Shown one piece after another: positions 40,390 to 47,738 of a DNA stretch of 51,281 bases. This DNA is from a virus. A program made the position numbers and the translations under genes. Under the pieces are notes generated by a model. The model had not been told where the DNA came from. It saw nothing but the letters and a program-made list of their open reading frames with translations, and did no database searches. The stretch covers positions 1 through 51,281 of IMG/VR virus record IMGVR_UViG_3300022074_000069; one strand, 5' to 3'. Each line of letters begins with the position of its first letter. Position 1 is the stretch's first letter.

Positions 40390-40955
40390 GTACTTTATTT
40401 GTAAATAATCTACAAGGTGCATCTAACACCACCACTACTTTTAAAACAAATGGTGGTACTGATGCAATGACTATTAATACTTCTGGAATAATCACATCTC
40501 CACTAAAACCAGCATTTTTTGCATATAATGACGAGAATAATTGGCGTGAACAAACACACAATGACTATACAATTCCTATGGTATTGCCTGATGTATTAAC
40601 AAATATTGGTAATTGTTATAATACTTCAACTTATATTTTTACTGCTCCAGTAGCTGGAACATATCAGTTCTATGCAAGTGCTTACACACACAATAATGGT
40701 GGAGTAAGATATATGACAATTTGGACTGGTGCAAATACTGGTTCTATGAATAAAGACTCTATGGGTGTAGAGGATAATACTGGTATTGGAACTTCTGGTT
40801 CACGACAAGTTTGGACTAGTCTGACAAAAAATTTAAATGCAAATGACGTTGTAAAAGCGTGTGTTTTTCATTCAGCAGATACAGCAAACAGTTATTACAA
40901 TGGAAGTGGCTCTGCAATATATACACACTTTTCTGGTTCGTTGATAAATGGATAA
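40386..40955 (+). CDS. C1q-like fibre head protein (189 aa)
   Basis: The adaptor (STLFVNNLQGASNTTTTFK, then GTDAMTINTSG) is followed by a C1q-like domain from about residue 40. This has AFFAYNDENNW, CYNTSTYIFTAPVAGTYQFY (FTAP at 85-88), LTKNLNANDVVKACVF and the ending YTHFSGSLING. C1q-like tips usually trimerise and bind glycans or proteins. It is followed by an APC-type chaperone gene at 40968, forming a complete head plus chaperone pair. Confidence 0.77.
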   Translation: MSTLFVNNLQGASNTTTTFKTNGGTDAMTINTSGIITSPLKPAFFAYNDENNWREQTHNDYTIPMVLPDVLTNIGNCYNTSTYIFTAPVAGTYQFYASAYTHNNGGVRYMTIWTGANTGSMNKDSMGVEDNTGIGTSGSRQVWTSLTKNLNANDVVKACVFHSADTANSYYNGSGSAIYTHFSGSLING

Positions 40956-40967
40956 TAGGATAGTACT

Positions 40968-41192
40968 ATGACAAAAGAAATGTTAGCATTAAGAGATTAT
41001 AGAAATGGATTACTTTTTCAATCAGATTGGACTGTAATGCCTGATAGTCCATTATCTGATAGTAAAAAAACAGAGTGGAAAACCTATAGACAAGCACTGA
41101 GGGATATCACAAAAACAGCATCACCAAAATGTTTAGATGATTCTCCTCATCTTGATATATCATCTGTAACTTTTCCAAAAGAACCATCATAA
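40968..41192 (+). CDS. Phage tail assembly chaperone-like protein (74 aa)
   Basis: A compact member of the APC-type family: LALRDYRNGLLFQSDWTV, then WKTYRQALRDITKTASPKC and the ending VTFPKEPS. It lacks the long N-terminal extensions of the proteins at 27370 and 41792, showing that the SDW-YRQALRD core is the conserved part. It directly follows the C1q-like head gene by 12 bases. Its C-terminal part contains an extra short insertion (CLDDSPHLDI). Confidence 0.77.
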   Translation: MTKEMLALRDYRNGLLFQSDWTVMPDSPLSDSKKTEWKTYRQALRDITKTASPKCLDDSPHLDISSVTFPKEPS

Positions 41193-41209
41193 TCGGTAAG
41201 GAATAGAAT

Positions 41210-41740
41210 ATGGCATCAACACTTAAAGTAAATACTATACAAAACGCTGCTGGAAGCAACACAATTTCAGATGGTTCACCTAGCATTGATTTGTGGAGAT
41301 TAAGTGCAAACTTCAGTAATAATGCAACCATTACTGGTTGGGAAAGACCAGATGAAACATCTGCTACTAACGCATCTCATGTAAATGGTTTAACAGAGAG
41401 CAGTGGAGTATTTACTTTTCCTTCTACTGGATATTTTCTTATTCAATTATGTGCTCAAGTTGAAGCTGCTAGTAATGCAGATGGTACAATCGGAGTGCAA
41501 ATAGAAACGTCTGTTGATGGTGGTAGTAGCTTTACACTAGCAGGCTTTTCATCCTCTGGTGATACTGATACTGGTAATAGTAATGGTTCAAACACACAAA
41601 TTATGTTTAAAGTAACAGATACGTCACAAGCAAGAATTAGGTTTGTTGCGTCTTCTTTGTCAGCTGGAACATTTGTTCATGGAAGTTCTACTTTCAATCT
41701 AACTAACTTCTCGTCTGTTAAAGTTGCACCAATACAATAG
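41210..41740 (+). CDS. Fibre head protein with C1q-like jelly roll (176 aa)
   Basis: The N-terminal adaptor ASTLKVNTIQNAAGSNTIS is followed by a beta-rich head. This includes LWRLSANFSNNATITGWERP, GVFTFPSTGYFLIQLCAQV (a strand pair similar to the C1q FTAP-GxY region), IQIMFKVTD-type strands and the ending FSSVKVAPIQ. The fold is most like C1q/TNF knobs, although less certain than for 32672 and 40386. The next gene encodes the longest APC-type chaperone of the window after a late box. Confidence 0.7.
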   Translation: MASTLKVNTIQNAAGSNTISDGSPSIDLWRLSANFSNNATITGWERPDETSATNASHVNGLTESSGVFTFPSTGYFLIQLCAQVEAASNADGTIGVQIETSVDGGSSFTLAGFSSSGDTDTGNSNGSNTQIMFKVTDTSQARIRFVASSLSAGTFVHGSSTFNLTNFSSVKVAPIQ

Positions 41741-41754
41741 GATAAAAATAGAGT

Positions 41755-41762
41755 TATAAATA
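41755..41762 (+). promoter_or_regulatory. Late promoter box TATAAATA
   Basis: A perfect consensus, 29 bases before ATG 41792, with AATAGGAGAAA between. It drives the conserved chaperone and small terminase genes. Confidence 0.85.
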
Positions 41763-41791
41763 TAGAAAAGAATTAAATAGGAGAAACTAAA

Positions 41792-42205
41792 ATGGCAACA
41801 GTTTCAGAAGCATTAAATGAACTGTCAATTACAGAGTGGGTCTTGCGTGGAGAACCTAAAACTGAAGAAGAGTTCAAGTCAATGTTCAGAAAGGTTACTG
41901 GAGCAACTGCTGATAATACTGCAATCGAATCTGCTGACACTTCAAAGTGGGGTGTAACTTGGAAACAAGTATCAGACAAGATGACAGCGATTGATGCAGC
42001 TGCACCTATGAAAGAACTTCGTAGACAGAGAGATGCAAAACTCGCTGAAACAGATTGGACTGCTAATTCTGATGTAACCATGGCAGATAATATGAAAACC
42101 TATCGTCAAGCACTTCGTGACTTACCAGCACACAAAGATGGTAAAGACGCAACACTGAAGGATGGGGTTTTGGAAAATGTCAAATGGCCTCTGAAACCAG
42201 CGTAA
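41792..42205 (+). CDS. Conserved tail assembly chaperone-like protein (137 aa)
   Basis: The N-terminal region (EALNELSITEWVLRGEPKTE, EFKSMFRKVTGA, SKWGVTWKQVSDKM) is highly typical of a protein found in most marine T4-like phages. The C-terminal APC-type domain follows (LRRQRDAKLAETDWTANSD, MKTYRQALRDLP and VKWPLKP). It may therefore be the ancestral copy from which the shorter chaperones here derive. The gp16 gene starts inside its last 22 nt in another frame, a strong form of coupling. Confidence 0.82.
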   Translation: MATVSEALNELSITEWVLRGEPKTEEEFKSMFRKVTGATADNTAIESADTSKWGVTWKQVSDKMTAIDAAAPMKELRRQRDAKLAETDWTANSDVTMADNMKTYRQALRDLPAHKDGKDATLKDGVLENVKWPLKPA

Positions 42206-42585
42206 ACGTACTTGATAATGTATTAGGGATAACTGATGTTGTTGAAACATCAACCTCAAATGTAACTTTACCAGAGGTCAAAGTTCCAAAAGAGGTAGAT
42301 AATGATTATGAGTACCAACGTAGAAATTTCTATCAGTTGGTTGAAAGAGGACAAGATGCAATAGATGGAATACTTGAACTTGCAAAAGAAAGTGAAACAC
42401 CACGTTCATATGAAGTTGCTGGTAATCTAATTAAACAAGTTGCAGATGTCACAGAAAAACTAGGTGAGTTACAATTGAAGATGCAGAAGTTGAAAGAAGT
42501 ACCAAGTAACGCACCAAAGAATGTAACAAACGCATTATTCGTAGGGTCTACGTCAGAACTACAAAAGATGTTAAAGGGAAAATAA
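42184..42585 (+). CDS. gp16: Small terminase subunit, gp16-like (133 aa)
   Basis: The start LDNVLGITDVV and the central DNDYEYQRRNFYQLVERGQDAIDGILELAKES-type stretch (residues 38-69) are typical of T4 gp16 relatives, followed by a coiled-coil segment (VADVTEKLGELQLKMQKLKE) and the ending LFVGSTSELQKMLKGK. The protein forms a ring that binds packaging-site DNA and regulates the large terminase. In T4 genes 16 and 17 are adjacent; here they are separated by about 3.5 kb of fibre genes. Confidence 0.85.
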   Translation: MASETSVNVLDNVLGITDVVETSTSNVTLPEVKVPKEVDNDYEYQRRNFYQLVERGQDAIDGILELAKESETPRSYEVAGNLIKQVADVTEKLGELQLKMQKLKEVPSNAPKNVTNALFVGSTSELQKMLKGK

Positions 42586-42586
42586 A

Positions 42587-42919
42587 ATGAGTACATTAAC
42601 AACTTTAGGAAACGCAGCTATACAAGGTGCAAGTACAACTCTCGCAAACGCAGACGTAAACAAAGCCGCTGGTGGTGATACACTTATTGTTTTTGATACC
42701 TCTGCATCTGCACTTAAAAGAGTGAGTGCATCTGGTCTAGGTGGTGGTAAGTTTCTTGGAGAAGGTGCTGGTGGTGCTGGAGATATTATTCGTGTGCATG
42801 AAAACGAACTAAACACAAGTGTTGCAATTGATTCAAATAATAATGGACTTGCAGCTGGGCCGTTGACAATTGCAAGTGGAGTAACACTTACAATCAATGG
42901 TGAACTTTCGGTGGTATAG
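42587..42919 (+). CDS. Short fibre adaptor protein (110 aa)
   Basis: The N-terminus (STLTTLGNAAIQGASTTLAN) is an attachment segment, followed by ADVNKAAGGDTLIVFDTSAS and then the RVHE-type module (IIRVHENELNTSVAIDSNN and GPLTIASGVTLTINGELSVV). The same module ends the proteins at 39555 and 31013, and each is followed at once by a fibre with the MS(T/K)-type start. The gene begins one base after the gp16 stop, so this island may be an insertion into an old 16-17 junction. Confidence 0.72.
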   Translation: MSTLTTLGNAAIQGASTTLANADVNKAAGGDTLIVFDTSASALKRVSASGLGGGKFLGEGAGGAGDIIRVHENELNTSVAIDSNNNGLAAGPLTIASGVTLTINGELSVV

Positions 42920-42921
42920 AC

Positions 42922-43779
42922 ATGAGTAAAATTACAGTCACAACAATAGCAGGACAAACATCTGGTTCAGATGCAAACACAGTCAAGATTGAGTCTGGTG
43001 ATACTCTTGCAGTTCAAACAAATGCAACTGTTGGTGGAACACTTGGTGTTACTGGTAATACAACGATGGGTGGTACAGCTGCAATAACTGGTAATACAAC
43101 TATTACTGGTGACCTTACAGTGGATACTAATACCTTAAAGGTTGATGCAACTAACAATAGGGTTATGATAGGAACGACCACTGAAGGTTCTCAGCATGCT
43201 GACAACCTTACTATAGCAGACAGTGGCAATATTGGTATGACACTTAGGTCAACTGATAGTTCGGAGACTGCTATTTATTTTTCAGATGCAACTTCTGGTG
43301 CTGGAGAATATGCAGGCTTTATTAACTATAAACACACAGATGACTCATTTAGAATTGGTGCTAGTTCAGTAGATTCTTTTAGAGTTCAAAATTCCGTTAC
43401 TGGTTCTGGTTACACAGCAGACACTGGTACACAAATTATGTCTCATCCTATTACTGCAATCAGAGCAAGTGGTATGAGTAGAACAGATAGTTATTATGAC
43501 TTTACAGTTGATACAAATGGGGGTCTTTATATTATTTGTGGTTTTAGTCATGACCAATCTCCCTTGTCATATGGTGAATTTGCAAACTTTCAAGTAGGTC
43601 ATAACGCAACATACGTCACAGTCAATACTTCTGAGTCATATGGTGGGAATGGTTCAATAGGAATTAGTAAACCAAGTAACAATGTGCTACGAGTAACATT
43701 TAATAAGAATGAAAGTAGTGGTTCTGGGTCATATCCAACAATAGAGTTTGTCGCAGTATTTGGTGCAAATCCGTTTTAG
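42922..43779 (+). CDS. Tail-fibre-like protein (285 aa)
   Basis: The adaptor SKITVTTIAGQTSGSDANTV is followed by shaft repeats (GGTLGVTGNTTMGGTAAITG and on), a LKVDATNNRVMIGTT segment typical of phage fibres, and a KHTDDSFRIGASSVDSFRVQ block. The last 130 residues form a head with DSYYDFTVDTNGGLYIICG and the ending IEFVAVFGANPF. I do not recognise the head family. A short chaperone-like gene follows after nine bases. Confidence 0.73.
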   Translation: MSKITVTTIAGQTSGSDANTVKIESGDTLAVQTNATVGGTLGVTGNTTMGGTAAITGNTTITGDLTVDTNTLKVDATNNRVMIGTTTEGSQHADNLTIADSGNIGMTLRSTDSSETAIYFSDATSGAGEYAGFINYKHTDDSFRIGASSVDSFRVQNSVTGSGYTADTGTQIMSHPITAIRASGMSRTDSYYDFTVDTNGGLYIICGFSHDQSPLSYGEFANFQVGHNATYVTVNTSESYGGNGSIGISKPSNNVLRVTFNKNESSGSGSYPTIEFVAVFGANPF

Positions 43780-43788
43780 GAGTGAATA

Positions 43789-44058
43789 ATGACAGTAAGT
43801 ATTTCAGAAACAGATAAAGAAAAACAAAAAGATGTTAAAGTAGAAGATGTCATATGGGCATATCGTCAGAACAGAAATCTTTTATTGGATGCAACAGATA
43901 AATATATGACAACTGATTATCCAATAAGTGATGAAAAAAAGAAAGAAGTTTCAGAATATAGACAAAAACTACGAGATTGTCCAAAAACATTTACTGTTGA
44001 GTTTGATGAATACCATCAGTTGGTTCAAACATTCCCAACAAAACCATCATGGGTATAA
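43789..44058 (+). CDS. Divergent chaperone-like protein (89 aa)
   Basis: The layout of the APC family is recognisable but diverged: YRQNRNLLLDATDKYMTTD in place of the SDW motif (the Trp is replaced), then VSEYRQKLRDCPKTF and the ending FPTKPSW. Its position right after a fibre gene supports the same role. The N-terminal 20 residues are charged (SETDKEKQKDVKVEDV). If the SDW tryptophan is a client contact, this copy may have specialised for the unusual head at 42922. Confidence 0.68.
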   Translation: MTVSISETDKEKQKDVKVEDVIWAYRQNRNLLLDATDKYMTTDYPISDEKKKEVSEYRQKLRDCPKTFTVEFDEYHQLVQTFPTKPSWV

Positions 44059-44071
44059 TAGGAAAAGATAA

Positions 44072-45025
44072 ATGTCATCAAAAATAAAAGTAGATACTAT
44101 TGAGACAGTTGCTGGTTCTGGTAACATAACATTAAGTAATGCATTAGTTGCTAATAGTGGTGTATCAATAGACAACATAACAATAGATGGAACAGAGATA
44201 GATTTGTCCAGTGGTGATTTAACATTAGATGTAGCAGGTGAAATTGTTTTTGATGCTGATGGAGGTAATTTCTTCTTTAATGATGGTGGCACATCTATCG
44301 GTAGATTAAGAAATGTATCAAGTGATTTTGTAATAAGTTCTGAAGTTTCAGATAAAGATTTAATATTTAAAGGTAATGATGGTGGTTCTGTTATAGAAGC
44401 AATGCGTATAGATATATCGGCAGGCGGTAACGTGGGAATTGGAACTGCTTCGCCTAGTCAAAAACTTCATGTAGAAGGTGCTGGTAATCATTTTATACTT
44501 TTAAATAATAGTTCCACAAATGATGGTTTTTACTTCAAAGCAGGAACTGGTGAGTCTGCTATACAGACTAATGGGGGTTCTCATACCTTAAAATTCTATA
44601 CTAGTGGTAATGAACGTATGTCTATAGATGATGCTGGACGATTTAGAGTTCCTAATGTTTACAGTTCTACCACTGGTTCTGGTGCAAATATAAATGTAGC
44701 AAGTGATGGTAGAATGGAAAGGTCAACATCTTCTTTACGTTATAAAAATACTATTAAAGATGCGACACATGGACTAGCTGATTTACTAAAACTAAGGTCA
44801 GTAACCTACAAAGGTAATAATGATGGTGATATTGTTTTTGGTGGATTAATTGCAGAGGAAGTGCATGATGCTGGATTAACAGAGTTCGTACAATATGATG
44901 ATGATAATAAACCAGATGCACTTGCATATGGAAACATGGTTGCTCTATGCGTTAAAGCTATACAAGAATTATCTGCAAAGAATGATGCACTTGAAACTAA
45001 AGTCAAAGCGTTGGAGAGTAAATAA
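44072..45025 (+). CDS. Tail fibre with S74-type intramolecular chaperone (317 aa)
   Basis: The adaptor SSKIKVDTIETVAGSGNITL is followed by beta-rich shaft with GNVGIGTASPSQKLHVEG (residues 119-136), a motif common just before fibre tips. The C-terminal 100 residues form a peptidase S74 / endosialidase-type chaperone: STSSLRYKNTI with S220 and K225 as the likely catalytic dyad, FGGLIAEEVHDAG, LAYGNMVALCVKAIQEL, and a final coiled coil. Such domains trimerise the fibre and then cut themselves off. No separate chaperone gene follows. Confidence 0.85.
   Translation: MSSKIKVDTIETVAGSGNITLSNALVANSGVSIDNITIDGTEIDLSSGDLTLDVAGEIVFDADGGNFFFNDGGTSIGRLRNVSSDFVISSEVSDKDLIFKGNDGGSVIEAMRIDISAGGNVGIGTASPSQKLHVEGAGNHFILLNNSSTNDGFYFKAGTGESAIQTNGGSHTLKFYTSGNERMSIDDAGRFRVPNVYSSTTGSGANINVASDGRMERSTSSLRYKNTIKDATHGLADLLKLRSVTYKGNNDGDIVFGGLIAEEVHDAGLTEFVQYDDDNKPDALAYGNMVALCVKAIQELSAKNDALETKVKALESK
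44112..44160 (+). repeat. 49-bp exact direct repeat, copy 1
   Basis: The 49 bases here recur without change at 45062-45110. The copy lies in the 5' part of the S74 fibre gene and encodes the adaptor core ending NALVANSG. Confidence 0.95.
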
Positions 45026-45741
45026 TGTCAACAATAAAAGTAGATACAATATCAACAAGAACTGGTTCTGGTAACATAACATTAAGTAATGCATTAGTTG
45101 CTAATAGTGGAGTCACATTAGGTGGAACAACGCCAACACTTACAATTGGTGATGCTGGTGCAGAAGATTCTAAGATTATATTTGATGGTAATGCACAGGA
45201 CTTTCACATAGGGCTAGATGATAGTGCTGATGACTTAGTTATTGGTAAAGGTTCTGCACTAGGTACAACAACGCATATGTCTTTTGACGAGAATGGACAA
45301 GTTACTAAACCACTGCAATGTTTTTTTCACGCTACACCTAGTTCAAAACAGTCAGATATTAGTGCAGGCGGTAGTAATGTTGATGTAGCATTTGGAACAG
45401 AAGTATTTGATGTTGGAGGTAACTTTGCATCTAGTGTATTTACTGCGCCTGTTGATGGTAAATATTTTTTATATGTCCAGTTAAGATTAGATAATGTGGA
45501 TACTGCTGCTGCCTATTATAACGTACAAATATTAACATCAAATAGAGAATATAGATGGTTAGAACACTTCAATACAGATGGTGGAGACTATAATTACTTT
45601 TGTCCACAAGTAACTGCGATTGCAGATATGGAAGCAGGAGATACTGCTAAAGTTCAAATTCTTCAAAATGGTGGTTCTGCTCAAACAGATGTTGATAACG
45701 ACTCAAACAGAACTATGTTTAAAGGATACCTATTAGGTTAA
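45025..45741 (+). CDS. C1q-like fibre head protein (238 aa)
   Basis: The first 30 residues share the adaptor of the preceding fibre (STIKVDTIS, then GSGNITLSNALVANSG), with exact DNA identity over 49 bases. Next comes IIFDGNAQDFHIGLDDSADD and LVIGKGSALGTTTHMSFDEN, a conserved pre-head segment of marine phage fibres. The C-terminal C1q-like head has FDVGGNFASSVFTAPVDGKY (FTAP at 139-142) and ends MFKGYLLG, close to the head at 32672. No APC-type gene follows directly. Confidence 0.77.
   Translation: MSTIKVDTISTRTGSGNITLSNALVANSGVTLGGTTPTLTIGDAGAEDSKIIFDGNAQDFHIGLDDSADDLVIGKGSALGTTTHMSFDENGQVTKPLQCFFHATPSSKQSDISAGGSNVDVAFGTEVFDVGGNFASSVFTAPVDGKYFLYVQLRLDNVDTAAAYYNVQILTSNREYRWLEHFNTDGGDYNYFCPQVTAIADMEAGDTAKVQILQNGGSAQTDVDNDSNRTMFKGYLLG
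45062..45110 (+). repeat. 49-bp exact direct repeat, copy 2
   Basis: Identical to 44112-44160, about 950 bases away and in the same reading frame relative to the gene start. Recombination between the copies would fuse the first fibre's adaptor to the second fibre's head. Confidence 0.95.
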
Positions 45742-45780
45742 TATGCCAATGCGAAATAACATATCTTAAAGGAGGTAACA

Positions 45781-46083
45781 ATGGCAAATCACACAAAAAC
45801 AGTAACACTAACAGACTTACAACAACAAATACTATCTAACGACTTGTATACAGATACAGACAACAAAGGTCTTGATGAGTGGATACAAAATGCAGTAGAT
45901 GGTAAAATAAACAACTGTTGGAAGAGGATGCAACGAGAGTGGACAGATAGGTTAATGAACGACAGTTCTTTTACTGACCCAATTCCATCTAATCAAGCAG
46001 ATTTTGTAAAACTTATCCTTGCAAGGAGTGACTACAAGAATCGTAAAGCAAGAGATGATGAAAGCAATAAAAGACCTTCATAA
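45781..46083 (+). CDS. Small conserved helical protein next to terminase (100 aa)
   Basis: A very strong ribosome binding site (AAAGGAGGT) precedes the ATG. The product has VTLTDLQQQILSNDLY, DEWIQNAVDGKINNCWKRM and LARSDYKNRKARDDES, a pattern I recall from short proteins near fibre or structural genes in many phages, of unknown role. It is mostly helical and charged. It could be a chaperone for the C1q-like head upstream or an independent virion protein. It does not resemble gp16, whose relative lies at 42184. Confidence 0.65.
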   Translation: MANHTKTVTLTDLQQQILSNDLYTDTDNKGLDEWIQNAVDGKINNCWKRMQREWTDRLMNDSSFTDPIPSNQADFVKLILARSDYKNRKARDDESNKRPS

Positions 46084-46086
46084 ATA
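46079..46086 (+). promoter_or_regulatory. Late promoter box CATAAATA
   Basis: The last A at 46086 lies six bases before A46092 of the terminase start codon, the spacing expected for transcription to begin on the ATG. No ribosome binding site is present between box and start. Confidence 0.75.
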
Positions 46087-46091
46087 TCTGA

Positions 46092-47738
46092 ATGACAGAT
46101 ATTAATCATTACCTTGGTAATCCACTCCTAAAGAAAGCAAATGTTTCGGTAGAGTGGACAAAAGACCAAATTCTTGAATACCAAAAGTGTATGCAAGACC
46201 CTCTGTATTTTTGTCAGAAATATATTAAGATTGTATCTCTGGATGAGGGTCTTGTACCTTTTGATGTATACCCATTCCAAAAAGAAATACTAGGAACGAT
46301 ACATAATAATCGTTTTACTATCTGTAAACTTCCCAGACAATCTGGTAAGACAACCACAATTATATCTTATATCTTACATTATGTCCTATTCAACGAACAG
46401 ATGAGAGTAGCGATACTTGCAAACAAAGCTGCAACTGCAAGAGATATTCTTTCACGATTACAACTTGCATATGAAAATCTACCAAAGTGGATGCAACAAG
46501 GAGTAATGTCATGGAATAAAGGTTCTCTCGATTTAGAGAATGGTTCTCGTATCGTTGCATCTTCTACATCTTCAAGTGCAGTTCGTGGTGGTTCTTACAA
46601 CATGATATTCTTGGATGAGTTTGCGTTTGTTCCACATAATGTTGCAGAGGACTTTTTTAGTTCTGTGTATCCTACAATTTCATCTGGTAAAAATACAAAG
46701 GTTGTGATAGTATCAACACCAAACGGAATGAATCTATTTTATAAATTGTGGTCTGATGCAGAGAATGGACGTAACTCTTATAATCCAATAGAAGTCCACT
46801 GGAGTGAGATTCCAGGCAGGGATGAAAAATGGAAAGTAGAAACAATTTCAAATACATCACAAGAACAATTTAATCGTGAATTTGAGTGTGAATTCTTAGG
46901 GTCTATTAATACTCTCATCCATCCAACTAAAATTAAGTCAATGGTATTTGATGAACCTATACAAACAAATGCTGGTCTAGACTTATACAAGAAACCAGAA
47001 AGTAATAGAACATACACTATTGTGTGTGATGTTGCAAGAGGAACAGAACAAGACTATTCTGCATTTCTTATATTTGATGTATCGGAAGTTCCCTATCGTA
47101 TTGTTGCGAAATATCGTAATAACGAAATTAAACCTTTACTATTTCCAAACGTAATTCATGACGTTGCAAAAGCATATAATAACGCATATGTAATGATTGA
47201 AGTAAATGATATTGGTGAACAAGTTGCGACTGCATTGCAGTATGACTTAGAGTATGATAATCTTGTTATGGCTTCAATGAGAGGTCGTGCTGGTCAGATA
47301 CTTGGTTCTGGGTTCTCTGGGGGTAAAGTACAGTTAGGTGTAAGAACAACTAAAGCAGTAAAGATGTTGGGGTGTTCTAATCTAAAACAACTTATAGAAA
47401 CAGAAAAACTAATTATAAATGATATTCAATTAATCCAAGAATTTTCTACTTTTGTTAAACATGGTCAGTCGTTTCAAGCAGAAGAAGGACACACAGATGA
47501 CCTTGCAATGTGTTGTGTATTATTTGCATGGATGACAAACCAGACATATTTCAAAGAACTTACAAATGTAGATATACGAGAAAGAATGTTCTTAGAACAA
47601 CAAGACCAATTAGAACAAGATATGGCTCCATTTGGTTTTATGGATAATGGTATTGATGACCCACTTGGAGAAACAGTTATAGATGAATATGGTACAAGAT
47701 GGAGTCCAGTAGTAAGAGATTATGACTCAAGTTGGTAG
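46092..47738 (+). CDS. gp17: Large terminase subunit, gp17-like (548 aa)
   Basis: All elements of a packaging motor are visible. Walker A is PRQSGKTT at residues 81-88 and Walker B is MIFLDEFAFV with D175-E176, followed by the VVIVSTPNG coupling motif. The RNase H-like nuclease domain has acidic residues D313 (VCDVARG), E370 (MIEVND) and D469/D470 (HTDDLAM). The length fits marine T4-like phages and is shorter than T4 gp17. It translocates DNA into the prohead and cuts it at the end. The message is predicted to be leaderless, and the 3' end overlaps a DUF1289 gene by 17 nt. Confidence 0.97.
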   Translation: MTDINHYLGNPLLKKANVSVEWTKDQILEYQKCMQDPLYFCQKYIKIVSLDEGLVPFDVYPFQKEILGTIHNNRFTICKLPRQSGKTTTIISYILHYVLFNEQMRVAILANKAATARDILSRLQLAYENLPKWMQQGVMSWNKGSLDLENGSRIVASSTSSSAVRGGSYNMIFLDEFAFVPHNVAEDFFSSVYPTISSGKNTKVVIVSTPNGMNLFYKLWSDAENGRNSYNPIEVHWSEIPGRDEKWKVETISNTSQEQFNREFECEFLGSINTLIHPTKIKSMVFDEPIQTNAGLDLYKKPESNRTYTIVCDVARGTEQDYSAFLIFDVSEVPYRIVAKYRNNEIKPLLFPNVIHDVAKAYNNAYVMIEVNDIGEQVATALQYDLEYDNLVMASMRGRAGQILGSGFSGGKVQLGVRTTKAVKMLGCSNLKQLIETEKLIINDIQLIQEFSTFVKHGQSFQAEEGHTDDLAMCCVLFAWMTNQTYFKELTNVDIRERMFLEQQDQLEQDMAPFGFMDNGIDDPLGETVIDEYGTRWSPVVRDYDSSW

